This document shows positions 1-7,657 of a stretch of DNA of 39,138 bases, one piece after another. The notes under the pieces were generated by a model. The model made no database searches. It saw only the letters and a program-made list of their open reading frames with translations, and was not told the DNA's origin. The first letter of the stretch is position 1, and each line of letters begins with the position of its first letter. The position numbers and the translations under genes are program-made. The DNA is taken from positions 1 through 39,138 of the forward strand of contig NZ_CAJTQJ010000020.1 in the NCBI RefSeq assembly GCF_910578695.1, read 5' to 3'. Origin of the DNA: an uncultured Brachyspira sp. Lineage in GTDB: Bacteria > Spirochaetota > Brachyspiria > Brachyspirales > Brachyspiraceae.

Positions 1-17
1 ATTATATATAATTTAGC

Positions 18-34
18 AAAAAAGGAGCTTTTTT
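18..34. terminator. Small hairpin after the portal gene
   Basis: A perfect 7-bp stem, AAAAAAG and CTTTTTT around a GAG loop, lies 30 bases beyond the stop codon of the minus-strand portal gene. It ends in T residues on either strand, so it could act as a bidirectional intrinsic terminator. The stem is mostly A/T, so it would be weak. Confidence 0.4.
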
Positions 35-63
35 AGTTATCTAGGACAGCCCCAAATTATAAA

Positions 64-1305
64 TTACTTCTCTGATACAGAATGCGTAATCCTAAAATAA
101 TCGCATTCGCCTGAAAGCCTTAAACTTTTAAAATTTAAATCAAAATATCTTTTAATGAAGCTGTTATTTATATAATTTATTATACCTGACACTATATCGC
201 TTGCTGTAAGAAGTGCATTATCCTGAGTAAGTTCTGCTAAAGATTTGGTAGATCCTTTATTTAAACCAAGTGCTTTAATATCTACCCCCTTATTTTTAAA
301 TAGTGCTGAAAGCATACTATCTCTAAAATTATACCATTCATCAGCATCAATACTTTCTATTTTTTCAATCCTGCCGTATTTTGAAATAAAAATTCCTCCG
401 CCGTTATTTATAAAATTTCTTATTTCTCTTTCTGCTTCTTTTCTTTTGCTGTCATTAAGTTCTGTATTAGCTATAAAATTAAAACTATGCTCTCCTATAT
501 TTTTTAAATTACGGTTAAAACTATTATCCATAGACTCTAAAATCTGCCAAAGAGAATATGCACTGTATAAAAAAGGCTTTCCTATAATATCGCCTTCAAT
601 ACTTCCATAACTTGCATATCCTGCTATTGCCAAATCAAAATTTATATCTGTAATATATGCTTCATCATAATTATAATAGTCTTTAAAAAATTCTTTACGG
701 CTTTTTATTATGCCTATACTTTTTATTTCATCAGCATCATCTTCGTAAAAATTAAATTTATATATTGAAGAAGGATCATAATATTTAAATCCCCTAAGTC
801 CGTCAATCCTTCCTTTGAATCCGTAAGATTTAGCAGACAGAACTTCTAATTTAGGAGTGAAAAAACAAAATCCGTAAACTAAAGCATTATAAGAAACATT
901 AACTATTAAATTTTTAAGTCCTCCTGCTCTTTCAAATTGGCTTATAAAAAAATTATATGCATTATTTATCTTTTCATTATTTTCGCATTCTTTCGGCTTT
1001 TCTAAAAAATAGTTAAAAGAATTAAAAACTCCTCTGTAAAACTGCAGTATAGGCTCAAGATAAATAGAGCTCTCCATTCTTTTGCAAGTTAATGCCCATT
1101 TATGAGGAAATGAAAAATCATCGCTTTCATCTCCTCTATTGTATATTGTATTTGGAATGCCTGAATTATAACTGCTTGTTGCTGCTCTATTTAACTCATC
1201 ATTTAATCTTTCTATCTCTTTGTTTTTATATTTTAATTTATTGTCATATTCTTCTATAATTTTTTCTATTTTTGACTGCTTTAATTGAACTTTATTATCT
1301 TTCAT
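64..1305 (-). CDS. Phage portal-like protein (Mu gp29 / DUF935-like)
   Basis: 413 residues. The portal is the dodecameric ring at the capsid vertex through which DNA is packaged. A lysine- and glutamate-rich coiled-coil segment (about residues 1-45) precedes a portal-like core. Suggestive stretches are YDPSSIYKF, a SAYSLWQILE helix, a glycine-rich FINNGGGIFI strand near residue 300, and a C-terminal helix with KSLAELTQDN. The overall pattern recalls DUF935/Mu gp29 portals, but no single motif is decisive. The ATG has an AAGGA Shine-Dalgarno 9 bases upstream. It stands alone: no terminase, capsid or protease gene adjoins it, and purA follows upstream. The shared CTTATA element lies 47 bases before its start and ties it to the tail and terminase genes elsewhere in the window. 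Confidence 0.65.
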   Translation of the reverse strand: MKDNKVQLKQSKIEKIIEEYDNKLKYKNKEIERLNDELNRAATSSYNSGIPNTIYNRGDESDDFSFPHKWALTCKRMESSIYLEPILQFYRGVFNSFNYFLEKPKECENNEKINNAYNFFISQFERAGGLKNLIVNVSYNALVYGFCFFTPKLEVLSAKSYGFKGRIDGLRGFKYYDPSSIYKFNFYEDDADEIKSIGIIKSRKEFFKDYYNYDEAYITDINFDLAIAGYASYGSIEGDIIGKPFLYSAYSLWQILESMDNSFNRNLKNIGEHSFNFIANTELNDSKRKEAEREIRNFINNGGGIFISKYGRIEKIESIDADEWYNFRDSMLSALFKNKGVDIKALGLNKGSTKSLAELTQDNALLTASDIVSGIINYINNSFIKRYFDLNFKSLRLSGECDYFRITHSVSEK

Positions 1306-1351
1306 AAATATAAATCCTTAATTAATAATTTTATTTATTAATATATAATAA

Positions 1352-1371
1352 AAAATATAAGCTATTATAAG
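1352..1371 (-). promoter_or_regulatory. Shared CTTATA direct-repeat element, copy 1 (portal)
   Basis: Read on the minus strand this is CTTATAATAGCTTATATTTT: two CTTATA hexamers with a 10-base period followed by a T run, then A/T-rich sequence with TATA-like hexamers. Its downstream edge is 47 bases from the portal ATG. Copies differing by one base precede the tail operon, terL and terS. It is probably a promoter or activator site for a dispersed phage-gene regulon; this function is inferred from position and conservation. Confidence 0.7.
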
Positions 1372-1399
1372 TTAAATATATTTAATATAATTAATTTAT

Positions 1400-1438
1400 A
1401 AAAATAAAAAACCTGCATTCATATATAATAAATACAGG
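1400..1438 (-). terminator. Probable purA terminator
   Basis: On the minus strand CCTGTATT pairs with AATGCAGG (7 of 8 pairs) and is followed by a T-rich run. It begins about 30 bases after the purA stop codon, in the right orientation for an intrinsic terminator. Confidence 0.55.
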
Positions 1439-1471
1439 CTTTAATAATTATAATAATCAGAAAATAAATAA

Positions 1472-2755
1472 TTAAAAAATATCTTTAACTATTATAGTCT
1501 CTTCCCTTTCAGCTCCAACTGATACAATAGATATATCTGTTTCAATTATTTCGCTTAATCTTTTTAAATATTTTTTTGCATTTTCTGGGAGTTTATCATA
1601 TTCTCTTATATCTTTTATGCTTGTTTTCCAGCCGTCAAATTCTTCATATACAGGCTCAGCTTTTGAAAGTATTTCCAAATCAGCAGGATATCCTTCCAAT
1701 ATCTTGCCTTCATATTTATAGGCAATGCATATTTTTAATTTATCTAATTCATCTAATATATCAAGTCTTGTTAAAGCTATGGAATCAAGCCCGTTTACAT
1801 AAGAAGCATATTTTACAACGCATGCATCAAGCCAGCCGCATCTTCTTGCCCTTCCTGTAACAGTGCCGTATTCTCCTCCTTTATCTCTTATAAACTGTCC
1901 GACATCATCAAAAAGCTCTGAAGGAAAAGGACCTTCTCCAACTCTTGTAGAATAAGCCTTAACAACTCCTATAACATTATCGATTTTGCTAGGACCAATT
2001 CCAGAACCTGTACAAGCTCCTCCTGCTGAAGGGTTAGATGAGGTTACAAAAGGGTAGGTTCCATAATCCAAATCAAGCATAGTAGCCTGAGCACCCTCAA
2101 AAAGTATATTTTTATTTTCTTTAACGGCTTTATTTAATATAATAGATGTATCTGCAATATAGGGCTTTAATCTATCGGCATATTCTAAATATTCTTTTAA
2201 AAGATTATCATAATCAACGCCTTCATGATTATAAAGTTTTTTAAGAAGTTTATTTTTAAGCTCAACATTAAACTTTAATTTTTTTTTGAATGTTTCTTTA
2301 TTTATAATATCGCATATTCTTATACCCAAACGGCTGGCTTTATCCATATAGCAGGGACCTATTCCGTTTTTAGTAGTGCCGAGTTTATTTTCTCCTAAAT
2401 CAGCTTCCTGCATCTCATCTAATATTTTATGATAAGGCATAATTATATGGGCTCTGTCTGAGATTTTAAGGTTTGATATATTTACATTCTTTTTCATAAG
2501 ATCATCAATTTCGCTTAAAAAAACTTTAGGTTCAATTACAACCCCGTTTCCTATAACACAAATTTTATCTTTATGAAGTATTCCAGAAGGAAGAAGTCTT
2601 AATTTATATTTAACATTATTTACCATAACAGTATGACCTGCATTGCTTCCGCCATGAGAACGGACAATATATTCGCATTTATCAGCAAGATAATCAACTA
2701 TCTTTCCTTTGCCTTCATCACCCCATTGAGTACCTACAATAATTATTGAAGCCAT
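1472..2755 (-). CDS. purA: Adenylosuccinate synthetase
   Basis: 427 residues, the usual full length. PurA joins IMP and aspartate with GTP hydrolysis to give adenylosuccinate, the first committed step from IMP to AMP, in the cytosol. The N-terminus has the diagnostic GTQWGDEGKGKIVD phosphate-binding loop, followed by HGGSNAGHT, GNGVVIEP, GTTKNGIGPCYMDK, FEGAQATMLDLDYGTYPFVTSSNP and the GRARRCGWLD segment. All catalytic landmarks are intact. The ATG is preceded by AAGGAG. It is transcribed alone between the portal gene and a TPR pseudogene. Two perfect palindromes in its upstream region may be operator or leader structures (separate entries). Confidence 0.97.
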   Translation of the reverse strand: MASIIIVGTQWGDEGKGKIVDYLADKCEYIVRSHGGSNAGHTVMVNNVKYKLRLLPSGILHKDKICVIGNGVVIEPKVFLSEIDDLMKKNVNISNLKISDRAHIIMPYHKILDEMQEADLGENKLGTTKNGIGPCYMDKASRLGIRICDIINKETFKKKLKFNVELKNKLLKKLYNHEGVDYDNLLKEYLEYADRLKPYIADTSIILNKAVKENKNILFEGAQATMLDLDYGTYPFVTSSNPSAGGACTGSGIGPSKIDNVIGVVKAYSTRVGEGPFPSELFDDVGQFIRDKGGEYGTVTGRARRCGWLDACVVKYASYVNGLDSIALTRLDILDELDKLKICIAYKYEGKILEGYPADLEILSKAEPVYEEFDGWKTSIKDIREYDKLPENAKKYLKRLSEIIETDISIVSVGAEREETIIVKDIF

Positions 2756-2769
2756 TTTAACTCCTTATT

Positions 2770-2791
2770 CTGTTTTTTAATTAAAAAACAG
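2770..2791. promoter_or_regulatory. 22-bp perfect palindrome in the purA leader
   Basis: CTGTTTTTTAA followed directly by its reverse complement TTAAAAAACAG, just upstream of the purA Shine-Dalgarno. In RNA it could fold back close to the ribosome-binding site; as DNA it could be an operator. The sequence alone does not decide. Confidence 0.4.
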
Positions 2792-2814
2792 ATATAATTT
2801 TTTAACACTATACA

Positions 2815-2830
2815 TTTTGATATATCAAAA
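2815..2830. promoter_or_regulatory. 16-bp perfect palindrome upstream of purA
   Basis: TTTTGATATATCAAAA is a perfect dyad 60 bases before the purA start, between divergent purA and the decayed TPR gene. Its size and symmetry fit a dimeric repressor site. I do not recognise the regulator. Confidence 0.35.
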
Positions 2831-2981
2831 ACACATAGGGGATATTATATTAATATTTTTTTATAATTTCAAGTAAATTTGATTAGAAATTTCTATTTAT
2901 AATAATGTTTTACTATTAATATATTGTTTTTAATATTTCTATAATGCTTTATAATAAATAAAAAATATTTTGGATTATTTT

Positions 2982-3213
2982 ATGACTGAAAAATTAAGAA
3001 CAAAAATAAAAAATCTAATAGAAGGAAAATATTTTGAAGAAGCAATAAAGCTATGCGATGAAGCCATTGAAAAAGATAATAAAGATGAAGATGCATATTT
3101 TCTCAAAGGAAGCAGCTGCAGAATATATAAGAAAAGTACTTCACTTAAAAAATACAGAAATGAATAAATTAGATGATATAAAGGTGAGTATATCGAAAGC
3201 ACCTTTAAGGTAA
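2982..3213 (+). pseudogene. Decayed TPR-repeat gene fragment
   Basis: The ATG opens a typical tetratricopeptide start: MTEKLRTKIKNLIEGKYFEEAIKLCDEAIE followed by NKDEDAYFLKGSS, one complete TPR helix pair. Around position 3115 the reading shifts. A second frame continues with AAEYIRKVLHLKNTEMNKLDDIKVS and ends at a TAA at 3211-3213. The original frame reaches an earlier stop at 3167 after unlikely residues. This looks like a longer TPR gene reduced by internal deletion and frameshift. Brachyspira genomes carry many TPR genes, so loss of one is unsurprising. A short functional peptide is the less likely alternative. Confidence 0.5.
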
Positions 3214-3229
3214 TTATTAAAAAAGTCAA

Positions 3230-3499
3230 TTATTCATAATAATGAGTTTTACAAGCTGTTATAAATATTGAATCATTTTCTATAAAATACACTAATCTAT
3301 GTTCTTTATTAATTCTTCTCGAATATAAATTTGATAAATCTCCTTTTAATCTTTCTGGTTTTCCTATACCTTGTAAAGCACCATTTCTTTGTATATCTTT
3401 TATTAATTCATTTATTTTATGCAAAATTTTTCTATCATTTTTTTGCCAATAAATATATTCATCAAAAGCATCTTTTTCAAATACTATTTTTTTATTCAT
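3230..3499 (-). CDS. yoeB: YoeB-type toxin (mRNA interferase)
   Basis: 89 residues. YoeB toxins cleave mRNA on the ribosome and are neutralised by a partner antitoxin. The C-terminal half closely follows the family: GKPERLKGDLSNLYSRRINKEHRLVY, then a FITACKTHYYE ending. The catalytic set is present: Glu of GKPE, Arg of SRR, and the His-Tyr pair near the C-terminus. The start is taken at ATG 3499, where ATGAATAA overlaps the antitoxin stop by 8 bases and AAGGA sits upstream; the TTG one codon earlier has no better support. It is translationally coupled to the upstream antitoxin. The pair lies between purA and the phage tail operon. Confidence 0.92.
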   Translation of the reverse strand: MNKKIVFEKDAFDEYIYWQKNDRKILHKINELIKDIQRNGALQGIGKPERLKGDLSNLYSRRINKEHRLVYFIENDSIFITACKTHYYE

Positions 3500-3758
3500 C
3501 AATTAATTCCTTAACTTCAATACCATCTCCTTTTTTTAAATTGTTATATCTGCTTTTTAATAAATCAATATTTTTTTTATTATAAAAATTATATTTTTTA
3601 TTTCTTTTGATTCTAAAAGGAATTGACTGATTACTTATAGATTTTTTTAAAAATATATTAATAGCAGTATTAGTATCCAAACCTAATTCATTAAAAAGCT
3701 CATCAGCATTTTTTTTTAACTCATCATCAATTTCTATTTGCATAATAATTTTCGGCAT
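3492..3758 (-). CDS. RelB/DinJ-family antitoxin
   Basis: 88 residues. The N-terminus MPKIIMQIEIDDELKKNADELFNELGLDTNTAINIFL is the ribbon-helix-helix fold of RelB/DinJ antitoxins, with the LGLDTNTAINIFLKK signature. The charged C-terminal half would wrap the toxin. Such antitoxins bind their own promoter and repress the operon, with the toxin as co-repressor. The ATG has a good AAGGAG 8 bases upstream. YoeB usually pairs with a YefM/Phd-fold antitoxin, so a DinJ-type partner makes this a mixed pair of the kind seen across many genomes. Confidence 0.88.
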   Translation of the reverse strand: MPKIIMQIEIDDELKKNADELFNELGLDTNTAINIFLKKSISNQSIPFRIKRNKKYNFYNKKNIDLLKSRYNNLKKGDGIEVKELIDE

Positions 3759-3821
3759 ATAAAAATCTCCTTAAAATTATTATAATTCATATTAAATAAA
3801 TTTGAATACCATAATTTTATT

Positions 3822-4997
3822 TTATCTTGTGTACATTTGACTGTTTCTAGCTTTATAGCTGTTCATAAGCCTATAAACTTCATCAGGATTCAAAGCCTGC
3901 TCTACATTTATAGTAATATTCCAAATATCTCCTTTAGAAAAACTTTGTTCTTGAAGCTGTGCATTACTTTGAACTGAGATTTTTCCTGATTTATTTGTCA
4001 CTATTTCTGCACCCATTTCTCCTACTATAGCAGAACCTCCGTCTGGAATAATATATCCTGCACTTCCGAATGCAAACTGAGGAGCCTTAGGAGGATTCGA
4101 TTTTATATTATCCAATGCTTTTGCAGATGATACTACTCCTGAAGCGGCAGAAATTGCAGAAGATACTGCAGCAGCTGATACTATAAGTCCGGCCGCAAAT
4201 CCTGCAAGTCCTCCCTGAGCAAATGAAGTGGCAGTTCCTAAAGCTGACTGAGCTATAGTGAGAGAAGGTATTAAAAAAGCATCAGCTATTGCTTTAGATT
4301 TTTCCATTTCAGCAAGTTTTACATTATTATCCCATTTTGCATAAGCCTTATCATATTCAGCCTGTGCTAATTCTCTTTCTAATAATTTTCTTTGATTTTG
4401 TATATCTTTTTCTTTTTGTAAATCTTCTTTTTCTTTGTCCTGTTTTTTCTTTAACTCCTCCTGCTTTATTCTTATAGCTTCTTCACTCATAACATCATTA
4501 TTATTGATTGCTAATTCTAATTCTTCATCAAGCCTAGCTAAATAATTTTCATAATATTCATCATCTTCTGTTTTTTTATTTTCTTTTAACTCTCTTTTAT
4601 AATCATCAAACTCTTTAAGTTTATTTTTTGCCGTTTCTATTTTTTTATCATAAAAAGTTAAATCATCATCAAAAAAAATAGAAAATACCGAACTTAAATC
4701 TTTATATATACTTAATATAGATGAAAGAGAACTCTTTATATCATTAGTAAAATTTTTTACATCAATATCTTTTATATTCTTATCAAGAGAATTAAGAGAA
4801 TCTGAAGTATTATCTACTGCTGTTTTAGTTTCTTCTGCCGATGATGTTAAAGAATCAAATATTTCTTTTGAGCCTTTAAAAAATGAAGAAGATTCGTATG
4901 CCGAGTTTATTTTTTTTATAATATTTTCTGTATTTATAAGTTCTTTATTTGTATTTTCAATATTTTTATATGTATCTTTTAAAAAATTATTAGTCAT
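3822..4997 (-). CDS. Phage tail tape-measure-like protein
   Basis: 391 residues, last gene of the tail operon, 22 bases after the hub gene. The first 110 residues are helical and rich in Asn, Ser and Thr. Residues about 115-240 form a highly charged coiled coil (KKKQDKEKEDLQKEKDIQNQRKLLEREL). A small-residue, Ala/Gly-rich hydrophobic stretch follows (LIPSLTIAQSALGTATSFAQGGLAGFAAGLIVSAA in several segments). Then comes FAFGSAGYIIPDGGSAIVGEMGAEIVT, closely matching the C-terminal GG...VGE.GPE element of tape-measure and minor tail proteins. These proteins set tail length and exit during DNA injection. 391 residues is short; at the usual relation of roughly 0.15 nm per residue it implies a tail of about 60 nm. 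Placement after the Dit-like and hub genes is the reverse of the common order. Confidence 0.7.
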   Translation of the reverse strand: MTNNFLKDTYKNIENTNKELINTENIIKKINSAYESSSFFKGSKEIFDSLTSSAEETKTAVDNTSDSLNSLDKNIKDIDVKNFTNDIKSSLSSILSIYKDLSSVFSIFFDDDLTFYDKKIETAKNKLKEFDDYKRELKENKKTEDDEYYENYLARLDEELELAINNNDVMSEEAIRIKQEELKKKQDKEKEDLQKEKDIQNQRKLLERELAQAEYDKAYAKWDNNVKLAEMEKSKAIADAFLIPSLTIAQSALGTATSFAQGGLAGFAAGLIVSAAAVSSAISAASGVVSSAKALDNIKSNPPKAPQFAFGSAGYIIPDGGSAIVGEMGAEIVTNKSGKISVQSNAQLQEQSFSKGDIWNITINVEQALNPDEVYRLMNSYKARNSQMYTR

Positions 4998-5019
4998 ATT
5001 TATAAACCTATTTGTATAA

Positions 5020-6615
5020 TTATCCGTTTAGAACTTTCTCAAGATTCTTTCTTTTTTCTTCCTGATTATATAAATAATTAATAAGATTTACATTCATCTT
5101 TGATAATTCCAAATCTATATTAAGAGCATTATTTTTAAATTTATAATCAATGGTTCTTATATTCATATCAATACTTCTTGAAGCAGCATCAAAAAAACAT
5201 ATAAACTTTTCATAAAGTATATTGCCTCTCTCAGAAGTTATTATAATATCTCTTTTATCATATCCCCTTACATCAAATACTCCGAAACCATTAGTAAAAT
5301 ATTTTCTTTGTGAATGTTCTTTATCTTCAATTTGAAATACAGCTGAAATATTTGATGATTTTGTTTGTTTATCCTTATTATCTTGAATACCGTCAGAAAA
5401 AAATATAACTATTTTATTGATATTATAACTTTGACTGCAAATTTGCTTATAGTATTTATCTATATCCGAAAGTGCTACAGAATATTGCTGTTTATAATTA
5501 GGATATTTTTTATACTCTATTTGCTCATCAATATTTATAATGTCTGAAGAATAAATTTTATTTAATCTGCTTTCTGTTTCTGTGAAATCATTAAAATCTA
5601 TAATCTGATAAAAATTATTAACAGGTTTTAATATGCATTCTATACATTCATTAATATTCAAATCATAATTTTTATGATTAAGGCTTTTTATTTTAATAAT
5701 TTCTTTCTTTGTTTGATTTGTCAAAAACTGATATGCATAATTGTATGCTAAATCATAATTTTCTAATTTATATTCTATTTCAAATATATCTGTCTTTATT
5801 CCTATTTCTTTTTCTAAAGGTATTTGAGGATAGAGTTTATCTGCTCCTACTATTTTAGGAAGAGTTCTGTATACTTCTTTTTCATTTCCTTCATCATCAG
5901 TAATGCTGTCTTTCATCTTTATAATATATCGGCTTACCAAATCAGCAGAATCTTCTTCATAATAGCTTTCTGAAAAATCATTATTATGCCAATTTAATTT
6001 TTTGCTTGGCATATCTGAAAACTCTTTAAAATAAAAATTATTATCAAAATCTACTCCCCAGCACCAAGTATCAGACATATTTTTTTCAACCTCATCAAGT
6101 ATATCAGAAATATTTTTTCCGCTGAATGATATTGTTATGTTTTTATCATTATTAAGCTTTATATTTTCTTCATCAAATATTATTCCCATCTCTTCAATTT
6201 TTTCTTTTAATGATAAAACTATATCCAATGCCCCTTTAGTATGCTCTAATATTAAATTGCCTTGTATATACTGATGAAGAAGTTTTCCCCATATAGGAAT
6301 AATACTTAAATTAAGCCCTGCATTATCTATACTCTCTATATATCCTGCAAATCTTTTTCTGCCGTTAAGATAATATTCAACTCTGTCATTAATATTAAAA
6401 TAATTTGAAGGAGTGCTGAAACTTACTTTACTTACATCTCCGCCTCTTTTATTAACTTTAAACTCATAACTTAAATATGTATTATAAGCATTCTCAGTAT
6501 ATATATTATCATTAATCTTTATATAATTAGCAAACTCCTCAAATTTAGTATAAGGTGCAGGAGGAAGTTTGTATATTTTATTTCTTAAAAAATGATAAGG
6601 CATTTTATTTATCAT
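5020..6615 (-). CDS. Phage tail hub / Tal-like protein
   Basis: 531 residues. The N-terminal third has YEFKVNKRGGDVSKVSFSTP and NINDRVEYYLNGRKRFAGYIESID, the split-barrel pattern of tail hub proteins (T4 gp27 / siphophage Tal N-terminus). A KNISDILDEVEKNMSDTWCWGVDFDNNFYFKE segment near residues 170-205 matches the second hub domain. The C-terminal 150 residues are beta-rich and unlike anything I recognise; they could be a receptor-facing domain. The ATG overlaps the stop of the upstream Dit-like gene (ATGA), so the two are translationally coupled. Function is inferred from fold pattern and operon position. Confidence 0.6.
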   Translation of the reverse strand: MINKMPYHFLRNKIYKLPPAPYTKFEEFANYIKINDNIYTENAYNTYLSYEFKVNKRGGDVSKVSFSTPSNYFNINDRVEYYLNGRKRFAGYIESIDNAGLNLSIIPIWGKLLHQYIQGNLILEHTKGALDIVLSLKEKIEEMGIIFDEENIKLNNDKNITISFSGKNISDILDEVEKNMSDTWCWGVDFDNNFYFKEFSDMPSKKLNWHNNDFSESYYEEDSADLVSRYIIKMKDSITDDEGNEKEVYRTLPKIVGADKLYPQIPLEKEIGIKTDIFEIEYKLENYDLAYNYAYQFLTNQTKKEIIKIKSLNHKNYDLNINECIECILKPVNNFYQIIDFNDFTETESRLNKIYSSDIINIDEQIEYKKYPNYKQQYSVALSDIDKYYKQICSQSYNINKIVIFFSDGIQDNKDKQTKSSNISAVFQIEDKEHSQRKYFTNGFGVFDVRGYDKRDIIITSERGNILYEKFICFFDAASRSIDMNIRTIDYKFKNNALNIDLELSKMNVNLINYLYNQEEKRKNLEKVLNG

Positions 6616-7406
6616 ATTAGAATACCTCTTTTATATCTTATAGAAGCCTTAATGCAGGTTTGATTGCTTTCTAAATAAAGTATATTATTTCCTACATTGA
6701 GTTCTGGCTGAATCCCCTTATAATTATAAGCAACAGAATTTATATTTAATTTCTCTCCGTCAAAATCTATATTATAAACTCCGTTTCTTAATTCAGCAGA
6801 GCATTCTACTGCGAAATTCTGTCTGTTTGCAAATAGAAATTTCAGCTCTCCTCCTATAACTATAAACTCCAAATTAAAACTTAAGGGAACAGGCACTAAA
6901 CTTAAAGATTTATAATTTATATCCTGTTTATATTCTTCTGAAATTATTAATTCATATTCTTCTTCTTTCTGTCTTAAAAATACTTTATCCAATGCCTCAA
7001 GCGAAATATCTATAATGCCTAAATTATTTATATATTTAATATTATATCCGCCTACAGATTTAATAATATATTCTGCCTCATAAATTTCATTTTCAAATAT
7101 AGTTCTTATAAAATATCTTTTAATATTACTGGATAAAATCATACTTGTATATTTTGTATATTGCTCTTCAATTTTTACCCAAGAACCTAAATCATTTCTA
7201 TACTCATAAATTGGAATTCCTATATTAAATGATCTTCCGCTCGAAATATTTCCTATACCTGTTTTTATAGAATAATATCTGTTTCCGTCAGATACCTTAT
7301 AATCAGTTTTTATATCATCAGATTTTATATTCTCTGCGGTATTTATAATATCAAATATCTCTTCAGAATATTTATCTCTTACTATAAGCTTAAAATCAAA
7401 TGACAT
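6612..7406 (-). CDS. Distal tail (Dit-like) protein
   Basis: 264 residues, first gene of the tail operon. Dit forms the hexameric ring joining the tail tube to the hub. The N-terminal region is beta-rich with a long hydrophilic insertion. The C-terminus, residues about 225-264, has the PELNVGNNILYL...CIKASIRYKRG ending typical of the galectin-like domain of Dit proteins (P.l..G.N.i followed by a final strand). GGAG lies 8 bases before the ATG, and the shared CTTATA element lies 37 bases before it. The next gene overlaps by 4 bases. Alternative: another baseplate or tail completion protein with the same ending. Confidence 0.6.
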   Translation of the reverse strand: MSFDFKLIVRDKYSEEIFDIINTAENIKSDDIKTDYKVSDGNRYYSIKTGIGNISSGRSFNIGIPIYEYRNDLGSWVKIEEQYTKYTSMILSSNIKRYFIRTIFENEIYEAEYIIKSVGGYNIKYINNLGIIDISLEALDKVFLRQKEEEYELIISEEYKQDINYKSLSLVPVPLSFNLEFIVIGGELKFLFANRQNFAVECSAELRNGVYNIDFDGEKLNINSVAYNYKGIQPELNVGNNILYLESNQTCIKASIRYKRGILI

Positions 7407-7442
7407 AAAAAATGCTCCTTAAATAATATACATATATAATAA

Positions 7443-7462
7443 AAAATATAAGATATTATAAG
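7443..7462 (-). promoter_or_regulatory. Shared CTTATA direct-repeat element, copy 2 (tail operon)
   Basis: Minus-strand CTTATAATATCTTATATTTT, one base different from the portal copy. The T run and the following TTATTATATAT are also shared with copy 1. Its downstream edge is 37 bases from the ATG of the first tail gene, about 10 closer than the other three copies. The rest of the 7407-7657 gap holds only the alcohol dehydrogenase hairpin. Confidence 0.7.
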
Positions 7463-7604
7463 GACTGCATATTTTATGCTTATATATTTAAATACTAGAA
7501 ATATAAAAATTTTAAATTACTGAGATTTGAAAAAATAATAAAAATTAAGAATATATTTTTTATTTTGCATTAATGTTTTTAGTATTGGTATGATTTAAAA
7601 ATAT

Positions 7605-7647
7605 TATAATAGCACTGCATTTTTATAAAAATTACAGCACTATTATA
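7605..7647 (-). terminator. Long nested hairpin after the alcohol dehydrogenase
   Basis: TATAATAG and CTATTATA close an outer stem; inside, CTG.ATTTTT pairs with AAAAAT.ACAG. It begins 10 bases after the stop of the minus-strand dehydrogenase gene and runs into T-rich sequence, as expected for its terminator. Confidence 0.5.
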
Positions 7648-7657
7648 AAAGTGATTT

